NCBI GenBank assembly: GCA_038316335.1
Contig: JBBQAM010000039.1
Location: forward strand, 1 to 36,049
DNA: 36,049 bases
Source: JALHST01 sp038316335
Lineage (GTDB): Bacteria; Bacteroidota; Bacteroidia; Flavobacteriales; Flavobacteriaceae
Direction: 5' to 3'
The notes beneath the pieces were generated by a model. It searched no databases. It was not told where the DNA came from and saw nothing but the letters and a program-made list of their open reading frames with translations. Below are positions 16,404 to 25,612 of the stretch, one piece after another. Within the stretch, counting starts at the first letter, position 1. Each line of letters starts with the position of its first letter. Both the position numbers and the translations under genes were made by a program.

Positions 16404-19400
16404 ATGAAAAAAGTAGTATTAGCTATGGCCCTGGTAATGGGACTCCTTATCAGTTCGTGTGGAAATAAAAGAGAAGGTAAACCTAAAGTACTCGTTTTTT
16501 CCAAGACCATGGGTTTTAAACATGCTTCGATTCCCCAAGGTATTGCGGCCATTGAAAAATTGGGTTCCGAAAACGGATTTGAAGTCGATACTACCAAGAA
16601 CGCCGAACTATTCAATGATGAAAACCTCAAACAATATTCGGCCATCGTTTTTTTAAGTACTACGGGCAATATCCTGAATGCAAAGGAAGAAGCTTCCTTT
16701 GAGCGTTACATTCAAGCAGGAGGAGGTTTTGTTGGCGTACATGCCGCTGCTGATACGGAGTACGATTGGGGTTGGTACAATAGATTGGTTGGGGCACAAT
16801 TCCTTAGCCATCCATCGGGTACCCCGGAGGCCGACTTTATCATCAAGGACAAATCTTTTGGGGCTACTGACTTTTTTACCGACAGTGTTTGGCATCGAAC
16901 CGATGAACTTTATAATTATAAAAACATCTATCCAGAACTTCATATCCTGATGACCCTCGACGAGTCTTCATACAAAGGAGGTGAAAACGGGGATTTTCAT
17001 CCAATTGCATGGTACCATGATTTTGATGGGGGCAGGGCATTTTATACCGGCGCTGGTCACACCGATGAGAGTTTTAGTGAGGACTTGTATTTGAAACATT
17101 TGTTGGGAGGTATTGAATATGCCATTGGTAAAAATGAAAATCTTGATTATAGCAAGGTAACCAGCCAAATTCCTCCCGATGTTAACCGATTTTCGAAAGT
17201 GCCTTTGGTCGGCGGGGAATTCTTTGAGCCAACCGAAATGACCATTCTTCCCAATAATGATGTGCTAATCGCCCAGCGTAGAGGCGAAATCATGCAGTAT
17301 GATGCCGCTACCAAGGAATTGAAGCAGGTAGCCCTTTTAGATGTGTACTATAAAACATTGAATACACCTGGGGTGAATGCCGAGGAAGGGGTAATGGGAC
17401 TTCAAAAAGACCCGGATTATGCGAATAATAATTGGGTGTATGTCTATTATGCGCCTACGGGCGATAAATGGATCAACCGTTTGTCACGATTCAAATTTAA
17501 GGACGGGGTATTTGATACTAGCTCCGAACAAGTGATTCTGGATGTAGACACACAACGCGAAATTTGCTGTCACACAGGCGGTTCGATTGCATTCGGCCCC
17601 GATAATCTATTGTATCTTTCTACAGGTGACAATTCAACACCTTTTAATGAAAAAGACGAAAAATACGTGAACAACGGTTTTGCGCCTTTGAACGATGCCC
17701 CCGGACACGAGCAATTCGATGCACGACGCTCTTCTGGGAATACCAACGATCTTCGAGGAAAAATACTTCGTATCAAAGTAAAGGAAGATGGTACCTATGA
17801 AATACCGCAAGGGAATCTTTTCGCCGAAGGGACTGCCAAAACACGTCCTGAAATATATACCATGGGACATCGCAACCCATATCGTATTTCTGTAGATCCG
17901 AAAAACGGCCATTTATTCTGGGGTGAAGTGGGTCCTGATGCACCCAATGATTCGTTGGATACACGAGGCCCTCGGGGTTATGACGAAATGAACCTGGCGC
18001 TTAAGGCCGGTAATTTTGGATGGCCTTTGTTCATCGGTAACAATTTCCCATATCATAGATACAATTATGAAACAGGAGAGGTCGGGGATGCCTTTGATCC
18101 TGCAAAACCTATCAATGATTCCAGAAACAATACAGGATTGAAAGAATTGCCACCGCCGACCTCGGCATATATATATTATCCCTATGCAGAAACGCCTCTT
18201 TTTCCTCAGGTGGGAACCGGGAGTCGAAATGCCATGGCGGGCCCTACCTATTATTCAGATATGTATCCCAATGGTGGTGGACTGCCTTCCTATTATGATG
18301 GGAAGACCATCATTTATGAATGGATGCGGGGTTGGATGATGGCCGTAACCCTCTTTGATGATGGTACATTCAATAAAATGGAACCTTTTGCTTCCGATAT
18401 CAAATTGAACAATTTGATCGACATGGAAATGGGTCCCGATGGCAGAGTGTATCTCTTGGAATATGGAAGTGGCTGGTTCTCCAAAAACGATGACTCAGGC
18501 CTAAGCTATATCGAATTTAATGGTGGAAATCGGCCGCCGGTAATCGATGATATGATCGTTGACAAGGATACGGGAAAACTGCCACTGACCATAACGGCCA
18601 AAGTTACCGCAAAAGATCTGGAAGGGGATCCCGTAAGCTATGTATGGGACCTTGGAAATGGCGAAACCAAAGAGACCACGATTCCCGAAGTAACCTACAC
18701 CTATAGCAATCCGGGGGAATATAAAGTATCGGTAGAGGCAAAGGATAGTCAAGGTGCCGGTGCAAAAAGTGAGTCAGCGTCTATCGTGGCGGGAAATTCA
18801 CGTCCTGAAATAGCAATCAGCCTCGAAGGAGGTAATTCTTCCTTCTTTATTGCAGGTGCACCAGTCAAGTATAAGGTGGTGGTTACCGATCCAGATGGGA
18901 ATAGTGATATTGATCCGAATAACGTGTTCGTCTCTGTTGATTATATGGAGGGTATGGATCAGGTAAACCAATCGTTGGGACACCAACAAGTATCTGCCGT
19001 TGTTACCGGAAAAGCATTGACCCAAGGAATGGATTGTAAGACCTGTCATAAGGAGGCCGAAAAATCGATTGGACCGAGTTTTCTTGAAATTGCCGAAAAG
19101 TATAAGGACGATAGAAGGGCAACAGGGTATCTGCAGAAAAAAATTGTCTCCGGTGGTTCCGGGGTATGGGGAGAGGTAGCCATGGCGGCCCATCCAAATA
19201 TCTCCGACGACGAAACACGTCAAATCGTTACCTATATCCGATCATTGGCCGATACCAAGGAAAAACAAAAGTCTTTGCCAGAAGCAGGAACGATTATTCC
19301 TAAACCGACTGCGAGCGATAATGTCATGGTTTTAACTGCCAGTTATACCGATAAGGGTGTCGATGGCGTACGCCCATTGACCGCCGTAAAATCGGTAGCC

Positions 19401-19808
19401 CTTCAAGGCAGTACCATGAAATTTTCCCCGACCACTAAAGTTGAGGGCTTTACACGGGCTACGTTCGGGGGTATGAACTTAGTGATACTACCTGCCGGAC
19501 CAGGGTGGTTCGCTTTGGATAATATCGATCTTAAAGGAGTTACTTCCGCAGTGCTTACGGGTGGGTGGCAGACGGCTCCAACGGATGGCGTGGATTTTGA
19601 AATGCATTTGGATGCTCCAGATGGTACTCTTTTGGGAAAAGGTACAATGCCAACACCTGCTCCTGAACAGAAAGGGGGAGCGGTTACTATAAAATTGGAT
19701 AAACCGGTTGATGTGAAAGCCAAGGAACTCTATTTTGTTTACAAGCCGAGAAGCGGGGAGTCCCCAGGTACAATTTATTTTAACAATTTAAAGTTTAATG
19801 GGCAATAA
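16404..19808 (+). CDS. ThuA / sugar dehydrogenase / PKD / cytochrome c fusion lipoprotein
   Basis: A 1,134-residue lipoprotein (lipobox ISSC, Cys 19) with five parts. ThuA-like domain, about 27-240 (GGGFVGVHAAADTEYDW, GHTDESFSED). PQQ-type glucose/sorbosone dehydrogenase propeller, about 255-700 (NDVLIAQRRGEI, CCHTGGSIAFGPDNLLYLST, GHRNPYRISVDP, EMGPDGRVYLLEYGSG). PKD domain, about 706-790 (DPVSYVWDLGNGETKE). A c-type cytochrome with C878-x-x-C881-H882 and a candidate axial Met in VAMAAHPNISDDETRQI. A C-terminal beta-sandwich resembling a CBM6-type module, about 985-1134. It probably oxidises a sugar at the cell surface and passes electrons through its own heme. ThuA may process the keto-sugar product; ThuA/B act in trehalose oxidation in rhizobia. 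No porin or SusC/D gene is adjacent. The architecture recurs in Bacteroidota. Confidence 0.93.
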   Translation: MKKVVLAMALVMGLLISSCGNKREGKPKVLVFSKTMGFKHASIPQGIAAIEKLGSENGFEVDTTKNAELFNDENLKQYSAIVFLSTTGNILNAKEEASFERYIQAGGGFVGVHAAADTEYDWGWYNRLVGAQFLSHPSGTPEADFIIKDKSFGATDFFTDSVWHRTDELYNYKNIYPELHILMTLDESSYKGGENGDFHPIAWYHDFDGGRAFYTGAGHTDESFSEDLYLKHLLGGIEYAIGKNENLDYSKVTSQIPPDVNRFSKVPLVGGEFFEPTEMTILPNNDVLIAQRRGEIMQYDAATKELKQVALLDVYYKTLNTPGVNAEEGVMGLQKDPDYANNNWVYVYYAPTGDKWINRLSRFKFKDGVFDTSSEQVILDVDTQREICCHTGGSIAFGPDNLLYLSTGDNSTPFNEKDEKYVNNGFAPLNDAPGHEQFDARRSSGNTNDLRGKILRIKVKEDGTYEIPQGNLFAEGTAKTRPEIYTMGHRNPYRISVDPKNGHLFWGEVGPDAPNDSLDTRGPRGYDEMNLALKAGNFGWPLFIGNNFPYHRYNYETGEVGDAFDPAKPINDSRNNTGLKELPPPTSAYIYYPYAETPLFPQVGTGSRNAMAGPTYYSDMYPNGGGLPSYYDGKTIIYEWMRGWMMAVTLFDDGTFNKMEPFASDIKLNNLIDMEMGPDGRVYLLEYGSGWFSKNDDSGLSYIEFNGGNRPPVIDDMIVDKDTGKLPLTITAKVTAKDLEGDPVSYVWDLGNGETKETTIPEVTYTYSNPGEYKVSVEAKDSQGAGAKSESASIVAGNSRPEIAISLEGGNSSFFIAGAPVKYKVVVTDPDGNSDIDPNNVFVSVDYMEGMDQVNQSLGHQQVSAVVTGKALTQGMDCKTCHKEAEKSIGPSFLEIAEKYKDDRRATGYLQKKIVSGGSGVWGEVAMAAHPNISDDETRQIVTYIRSLADTKEKQKSLPEAGTIIPKPTASDNVMVLTASYTDKGVDGVRPLTAVKSVALQGSTMKFSPTTKVEGFTRATFGGMNLVILPAGPGWFALDNIDLKGVTSAVLTGGWQTAPTDGVDFEMHLDAPDGTLLGKGTMPTPAPEQKGGAVTIKLDKPVDVKAKELYFVYKPRSGESPGTIYFNNLKFNGQ

Positions 19809-19830
19809 GAGTCTTTGATAACATTCATAA

Positions 19831-19868
19831 AAAACTGCCACTTTCTCCTCTGAGAAAGCGGCAGTTTT
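19831..19868 (+). terminator. terminator after the ThuA fusion gene
   Basis: Arms of 17 bases (19831-19847 and 19852-19868) pair with a single mismatch around a CTCT tetraloop; 16 of 17 pairs form. It starts 22 bases after the stop codon. The arms end in T on the plus strand and begin with A, so the hairpin could act in both directions, although the U-tract is short. Confidence 0.85.
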
Positions 19869-20166
19869 AAATTTAGTACACACTGAAATTTATTTCAACG
19901 GCCAAGCGCTCAAGGGTAACAGAATCTATGCGGAAGTGCTTGCCGAAAATACATCACTTTTTTATCAGACAGGGCACGGTGCACTAACATTTCATGCAGA
20001 TACCAAAGTAGCGTGGAACCATCCTTTTTAAACGGCCAAAGCAATTGAAAGCATTACACTAGTATCCTAAATAATATGTGAACCCCTTTTAGACAATCTA
20101 AAGCCCGTTAACCATGTCAAAATGAGGTTATTTTATTTGATGTAAATCGACTAGGAATTCAAGGGC
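19869..20166. other. 298-base non-genic stretch with possible coding remnant
   Basis: No start-containing gene is seen. A plus-strand frame runs without an ATG to a TAA at about 20029-20031. It has protein-like composition (IYFNGQALKGNRIYAEVLAE, then TGHGALTFHADTK), and may be the tail of a lost gene or chance. No clear terminator for the S9 peptidase gene (ends at 20167) was found here. Confidence 0.3.
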
Positions 20167-22164
20167 CTATTTGACATATTTTTTTAGCCAGGCCAAATAA
20201 CGTTCCCATCGATCCTTTTGAAACGAAGGCCTTCGTATACCATGATGTTCACCAGGATAAACGATTAATTGGGTTTCCCTGCCAAGGCGCTTCATGGCCA
20301 AGTACATTTGCTCGGAGTTGAGGATCGGCACATTCCAATCCTCACTACCCCCCATCCATAGGGTTGGGGTGGTAATCTTGGCGACATCATTAAAAGGGGA
20401 GATACGTTCCCATTCCGCACCATTTTCCCAAGGGAGCCCCAACTCCTGCTCCCAGGTCAATTGGTAATGGTCGTGACCGTAATTGGCACGATATAAAGCT
20501 TCGCTCGCCCCGGACATGGCCGCTTTGAAACGATCGGTCTTGGTAATCACATAATTGGTGAGAATACCGCCATATGACCAACCGCCGACTGCAAGTCGGT
20601 TCGCATCTGCATAGCCTTGTTCAATAGCGTAATCGATGCCCGCCATGACATCTTGGTAATCCAGATTTCCCCAATCCGCAAAAATGGCCTTGCAGAAAGC
20701 TTCTCCATACCCTGTAGAGCCGCGTGGATTTATCAATAGGGTAATATAACCATTTGCCGCATAGAGCTGTGGTTCAGGATCGAAGCTGAAATCATATTGT
20801 GAGGTAGGTCCTCCGTGGAGCCATAAAATTGTCGGGTATTTTTTAGTGGCGTCGAAATCGGCCGGTTTTACAACAAAGCCTTCTACAGGGGTACCATCGG
20901 CACTCTTAAAATGAATTTTTTCAATTAGGGGCTTTTTATAAGCGGCCAACAGGGCATCGTTGACCTTAGTGAGTTCCCGGAGGGCATTATTTTCGAATAC
21001 ATAGAGGTTGTTCGGCCTGTTGGCCATTCCGGTTAGTGTTACAATCGTTTCTGCTTGCAGGGCGTAATCGTTGATGCTGAAATCGCCTTGAATCGCTCTT
21101 TTAAGGTTTTCCCCTTTTTTATCAACAGAGGCTAAGATGCTGGTCCCGTTTTCTTCCAAAAGAAAAAAGATTGATTTGCCATCACTCGAAAATTTAGGCA
21201 TGCTGATATTTCGGTCCAAATTGGCAGTAAGCACTTCAGCTTGTCCTCCAGTTGCCGGTGAAATCGCTAATTTTTCTCCAGCATACCAAAGTATTTTACC
21301 ATTTAGAACGGTTTTATAGGCAATCGTTTTCCCATCGGGACTCCAAGCAGGTGAATCATCTTGAAACGCATTGGTAGTGACCTGTGTCAAAGGGACTTCT
21401 TTATCTTTGAGGTCGGCCGAAACTACCCAAATATTCGTATCGGAGTTGCCATCGGGATCATCACTGCGATTGCTCACGAATGCAATGAACTTTCCATCGG
21501 GACTCCAGACTGGGTCACTATCGTCAAAATCGCCAAAAGTCAATTGGTTTGGAATGCTGTCACCGGGAACCAATGTATAGATATGTTCTCTATAGCGATC
21601 CAAATAACCCACATAATCCTGTTTGAATTGACGACGGTCTATAATGTAGGGTTTGGCTTTATTATCGTCTTCTTTGTCTTTGGTGAGTTCCTCAGGTTTA
21701 GGATCAGTTAGTACCAACATTATTCTATTTACAACGGGAGACCAATCATAGGACGACACGCCTTGTGGGATCTTCGTTAGGACCTCTGCATCGCCTCCTA
21801 GGCGATTGGAAATCCATACCTGGGTTTTTTCATCCGTCTGTTTGGAAGCTAAAAAGGAAAGGTATTTGTTATCCGGACTCCATCTAGGTCGGCTTGCCGA
21901 ATACTCTTTTCCCGAAATTGCGATTGCTTCACCGCCTTTCAAGGGGATTATATACACACGTTTTAATGATTTGTCCTTTTTTTGGTCAAGCTCGGATACC
22001 GTATAGGCCACCCACTGATTATCAGGACTTATCTCGACCTCTGAAACCGATTTCAATTGCATTAAGACATCGACGGTCAAATCTTTTTTTGCTGCTTGTG
22101 AATAGAGCAAGACAGGTGCTATTAAAGCTATTAACCAGATACGTATTTTAAATTTTGTGTTCAT
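20167..22164 (-). CDS. S9 family prolyl oligopeptidase-type serine peptidase
   Basis: A 665-residue secreted peptidase with a Sec signal (about 1-25, ending LYSQA). The first 390 residues form a TolB/WD40-like propeller with repeated blocks (PRWSPDNKYLSFLA, PVWSPDGKFIAFVSNRSDD, PAWSPDGKTIAY, PKFSSDGKSIFFL) that screens substrates. The C-terminal alpha/beta hydrolase carries the triad S530 (GGWSYGG), D609 (GGSEDWNVP) and H641 (YPGEHHG). The layout matches acylaminoacyl-peptidase/dipeptidyl-peptidase members of S9 found in Bacteroidota, which cleave short peptides in the periplasm. An M1 and an M28 peptidase lie upstream on the same strand (163-base gap to M1), so the three probably act together in peptide breakdown. 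Exact specificity cannot be read. Confidence 0.95.
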   Translation of the reverse strand: MNTKFKIRIWLIALIAPVLLYSQAAKKDLTVDVLMQLKSVSEVEISPDNQWVAYTVSELDQKKDKSLKRVYIIPLKGGEAIAISGKEYSASRPRWSPDNKYLSFLASKQTDEKTQVWISNRLGGDAEVLTKIPQGVSSYDWSPVVNRIMLVLTDPKPEELTKDKEDDNKAKPYIIDRRQFKQDYVGYLDRYREHIYTLVPGDSIPNQLTFGDFDDSDPVWSPDGKFIAFVSNRSDDPDGNSDTNIWVVSADLKDKEVPLTQVTTNAFQDDSPAWSPDGKTIAYKTVLNGKILWYAGEKLAISPATGGQAEVLTANLDRNISMPKFSSDGKSIFFLLEENGTSILASVDKKGENLKRAIQGDFSINDYALQAETIVTLTGMANRPNNLYVFENNALRELTKVNDALLAAYKKPLIEKIHFKSADGTPVEGFVVKPADFDATKKYPTILWLHGGPTSQYDFSFDPEPQLYAANGYITLLINPRGSTGYGEAFCKAIFADWGNLDYQDVMAGIDYAIEQGYADANRLAVGGWSYGGILTNYVITKTDRFKAAMSGASEALYRANYGHDHYQLTWEQELGLPWENGAEWERISPFNDVAKITTPTLWMGGSEDWNVPILNSEQMYLAMKRLGRETQLIVYPGEHHGIRRPSFQKDRWERYLAWLKKYVK

Positions 22165-22327
22165 AGAATGATAGAATAAGGTGGTAATATTTACATCAAT
22201 GAGGCTACTTTCCGTTGCTGAAAATAGTCATTAAATGGTTTTGGAGTATGGCCTAAGTCACATATTGTTTTTAACATGCATCGATAAGTAATCGCCGGAA
22301 AGGCCTCATTTCAACAAAAACGATTTT

Positions 22328-23956
22328 TTAAGGTGTCGTCTTTTTTACTTCGACATAAAAGTTAGGATCAACTGTTAATTTGGTGGAGTTCTTCCCAAGG
22401 TTTTCCGTTTTCCAATCCGCATTGGGATGCAGCCATTTTATTTGGTCTCCGATAGCTACTTTCAACGGCATCTCAAAACCTGGCACAACATTCAAATAAC
22501 GATAGTTGATTTTTGTTCCATCAATTTCATATTCAAATATCGGAATCATCGTCGTACGCAGATATTGTTCGAAAATAGGAGAAAGGTCTAGGCCTGATTT
22601 TTCGGAAATATAATTTTCGATTTGTTGTGTAGTCACCGTCTGATGGTAAAAATCCTTGTTCAGTCCCCTGAGTATCTGACGCCATTTTTCATCGTCATCG
22701 ATCAATTGTCGGATGGTATGAAGCATGTTAGACCCTTTATAGTACATGTCGCCTGAGCCTTCATTATTTACGTTATATTGGCCAATGATCGGGCGGTCGT
22801 TTCGAATGTTCCGGCGCAAACCGATTACATAATCCTCTGCGGCTTTTTTTCCAAAAAAGTAATCGAGATACAGGTTTTCGGAGTAGGAGGTAAACCCTTC
22901 ATGCACCCACATATCGGCGATGTCCTTATAGGTGATATTATTGGCAAACCATTCGTGACCTGATTCATGGATGATTATAAAGTCGAACTTTAGTCCCCAT
23001 CCCGTTCCTGAAAGATCATTCCCTAAATAGCCCTTTTTAAATTGATTCCCATAGGTGATCGAACTTTGGTGTTCCATCCCAAGATAGGGTACTTGTACCA
23101 GCTTATAGCCATCCTCGTAAAAAGGGTAGGGCCCGAACCAGTATTCGAAGGCCTCTATCATTTTTGGCGCATCTTTAAAATGTACTTTCGCCTTTTCCAG
23201 ATCATTCTTGAGGACGTAATAATCCATATCTAAAGTCCCTTTCTCCCCTGTATATTTTTCACTAAAATGAGCATAGTCGCCAATATTTACGTTCACACCG
23301 TAATTGTTGATGGGGTTTTTCACGAACCAATTGTAGGTGGTCGTATTTTCATGGTCTTCAACACTTCGTAGCCTTCCATTTGATACATCCATCAAGCCCT
23401 TGGGCACGGTGACGTGTATTGCCATGCTATCTACCTCGTCATACATGTGGTCCTTGTTCGGCCACCAGACGCTAGCGCCAAGGCCTTGACATGAGGTGGC
23501 CACAAACGGTTGGTCATTTTCATCCTTTGCCCAAGAAAATCCACCATCCCAAGGAGCGTGTACCGCTTCTTTCGGGTGTCCCGAATAGGTCACCACAATC
23601 GCATTGAAGGCTCCTTTTTTCTGTAATTTTTGAAGTTGTACAAAATGGGCGTTCCCTTTATCTATAATCTTTAGTTCGGTACCATCTTGGGTCACACTAT
23701 TAATTACCAGCGGAGGTTGCAAGTCAATTTGCATAACCTGGTTTTCTTCCAAAACTTGGTAGCGAATGGAATTACTGCCTGAAATGTACTTCTCATCGGG
23801 TTTGACTTCAATATCCAAGTCATAATACGACAGGTCCCACCAAGCGCGTTCTGGCGTAATGCTGCCACGAAGGGTATCCTGTTCAGTGAATTGTTGCGCA
23901 ATTGATGTTTCGAATATCCCCAATACCGATAAAACCAAGAGAAAATAATTCTTCAT
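22328..23956 (-). CDS. M1 family zinc metallopeptidase (aminopeptidase-like)
   Basis: A 542-residue secreted gluzincin with a Sec signal (about 1-20, ending SIAQ). Zinc-site residues are H330, E331 and H334 (HESGHEW) with the third ligand E353 (VHEGFTSYSE). The LGMEHQS motif stands for the GxMEN substrate-anchoring loop; Asn is replaced by His, which may alter N-terminus recognition. A leading beta-sheet domain (about 25-230) precedes the catalytic domain. The C-terminal helical ERAP1-like domain of large aminopeptidases is absent, leaving a short beta tail; this compact form is common in Bacteroidota. Gap of 70 bases to the upstream M28 gene, so likely one transcript. Expected to trim N-terminal residues from peptides in the envelope. 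Confidence 0.94.
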   Translation of the reverse strand: MKNYFLLVLSVLGIFETSIAQQFTEQDTLRGSITPERAWWDLSYYDLDIEVKPDEKYISGSNSIRYQVLEENQVMQIDLQPPLVINSVTQDGTELKIIDKGNAHFVQLQKLQKKGAFNAIVVTYSGHPKEAVHAPWDGGFSWAKDENDQPFVATSCQGLGASVWWPNKDHMYDEVDSMAIHVTVPKGLMDVSNGRLRSVEDHENTTTYNWFVKNPINNYGVNVNIGDYAHFSEKYTGEKGTLDMDYYVLKNDLEKAKVHFKDAPKMIEAFEYWFGPYPFYEDGYKLVQVPYLGMEHQSSITYGNQFKKGYLGNDLSGTGWGLKFDFIIIHESGHEWFANNITYKDIADMWVHEGFTSYSENLYLDYFFGKKAAEDYVIGLRRNIRNDRPIIGQYNVNNEGSGDMYYKGSNMLHTIRQLIDDDEKWRQILRGLNKDFYHQTVTTQQIENYISEKSGLDLSPIFEQYLRTTMIPIFEYEIDGTKINYRYLNVVPGFEMPLKVAIGDQIKWLHPNADWKTENLGKNSTKLTVDPNFYVEVKKTTP

Positions 23957-24026
23957 ATACTACCTATTACCTATTGAAGTAAGAAACCGCCATAACGGGA
24001 AAATCAATACTGATTTAAATTTAATA

Positions 24027-25358
24027 TCATCGCAGGATTGCATTCGGAAAGACCACCGGACTTTCGTGTCCGTTGGCACCAACGGCTGCGATACCAAAAA
24101 AGAAATTATCGATGACGATGCCTTCCAAGGTAAATGCCGTAACATCTCCAACATAACGCTCATAGTCCCAAGTAGGGGAGGTTGTTTCGCGCCAATAGAT
24201 CTTATAACCCACCGCGCCATCGACCTTACTCCATTCGAATTTGGCCGAAGGCGCTACGATACCTCCGATCTTGACCTCCTTGGGCGCAGGCGGAGCCCAT
24301 GCCAAGGAAGCTAGATTTATGGCATTTACGGCTGTAAGTTTTTTTGCGTAGTCAAAATTTACATGTTCTAATTTATCCCCGTATTGTACTCCATTTTCCG
24401 CTCGTAGGTCCTGATGCTGTTGGGTATAGTTCTCATGCGCCTCCATAATCCGAATGCCGGGAAACCCGACATCATTAAAAGGCCGGTGATGACCACCACG
24501 ACCAAAACGATCTAAACGGTAAATCATCATCGGATTCATTTCGGGCATATAGGTTTTTGTGGTTTTGTGCACATAGCGCGCCAGCTGCCTAGAAATACCA
24601 TCGACTTCCCCACCATAAAAACGTCTGGCCAATCGCTCCTTTTCGGTTTCCGTTGGGGGGACAGGTTCTGAGAATATCCTAAAATCCACGTTACTGATAA
24701 TACCATCTACGCCTGTAATATTGCCAATCATGTCGTTGTTAAGAATACCCATGATTTCCCAGCCTTTTTCCTTTGCATAGGAAGCCATCCCTTTGCCTCC
24801 GAACAAACCCTGTTCTTCTCCGGAAAGTCCTAAATAAATGATGCTATTTTCAAACTTGTATTTTGATAATACCCTGGCGGCTTCCATAGTACCGGCCATT
24901 CCGCTGGCATTGTCATTCGCTCCAGGAGAGTCTGCAGTAAAATTCGCTGGATCGCTGACCCGCGAATCAATATCCCCACTCATAATAATAAAACGGTTCG
25001 GATATTTTGTGCCTCGCTGCACGGCTACTACGTTTACGACCCAAACATCGTGCACGATTCGTTCATTTTCGTCTTTTTTCACCAAATCTTTTTGATAGAA
25101 GACTTCAAGGCACCCATTACAGGCGGTCGAGGTCTTTTCAAATTCTGATTTTATCCAGCGCCGTGCAGCACCGATACCGCGTGTTTGTGAAACCGTATCG
25201 CTCAACGTATGGCGTGTACCAAAATTTACTAGTTGGGTTACGTCTGCTTGAATACGCTCGGCGGAAACGGTGTTAATGATGTCATAGATGCGGGCATCGG
25301 TTTGGGAAAAAGCCGTTGAAGCGGTTAAAATGTAAAATAGAATGTATATTTTTTTCAT
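24027..25358 (-). CDS. M28 family metallopeptidase with C-terminal Fn3-like domain
   Basis: A 443-residue secreted peptidase with a Sec signal (about 1-18, ending TAFSQ). M28 motifs: D149 in PGANDNASG (bridging zinc ligand), E181-E182 (GEEQG; general base and zinc ligand), the LNNDMIGN stretch, and a terminal His in GHHRPFNDVGFPG. The first motif, normally GHxDS, reads SGDIDSR, with D129 where the first zinc-binding His is expected. A C-terminal domain of about 90 residues looks like fibronectin type III (KFEWSKVDGAVGYKIYWRE). Same strand as the M1 gene. Probably an envelope aminopeptidase or carboxypeptidase; whether the Asp substitution is tolerated is not known from sequence, though the rest of the site looks intact. 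Confidence 0.93.
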   Translation of the reverse strand: MKKIYILFYILTASTAFSQTDARIYDIINTVSAERIQADVTQLVNFGTRHTLSDTVSQTRGIGAARRWIKSEFEKTSTACNGCLEVFYQKDLVKKDENERIVHDVWVVNVVAVQRGTKYPNRFIIMSGDIDSRVSDPANFTADSPGANDNASGMAGTMEAARVLSKYKFENSIIYLGLSGEEQGLFGGKGMASYAKEKGWEIMGILNNDMIGNITGVDGIISNVDFRIFSEPVPPTETEKERLARRFYGGEVDGISRQLARYVHKTTKTYMPEMNPMMIYRLDRFGRGGHHRPFNDVGFPGIRIMEAHENYTQQHQDLRAENGVQYGDKLEHVNFDYAKKLTAVNAINLASLAWAPPAPKEVKIGGIVAPSAKFEWSKVDGAVGYKIYWRETTSPTWDYERYVGDVTAFTLEGIVIDNFFFGIAAVGANGHESPVVFPNAILR

Positions 25359-25612
25359 CGTGGAATCCCATTAAAAGTTTCTTAGGCAATCTTACAGTTT
25401 TATTTCATAAATGACAACAACTGGGATCTATTTTAGTTTCCTGCTGTCTTCAAGAACAACATTGCCAAAAGCACCTGACAAATTCAACACTGAAAGTAAG
25501 ATCCTTCGCTGGGCATTTTTCATAGACCTTTTTAAGGATTCCTTTGTTAGTTCCCAGCCTGTGGCCAATTTTTAAAGTGCTTACGCTTGAATTGCGTTCA
25601 AATAACGATATC
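25359..25612. other. 254-base intergenic region
   Basis: No gene is supported. Short frames of 46-54 codons are open on both strands, for instance a plus-strand ATG frame from 25412 encoding about 54 residues. None has neighbours, motifs or a promoter to back it. No TAnnTTTG box or U-tract hairpin was noticed. Confidence 0.3.

Noticed and set aside
25412..25580. Small ORFs of 46-54 codons in the gap after the M28 gene
   Set aside because: Open frames occur on both strands over the same DNA, with no promoter, motif or coupling to support any one of them.
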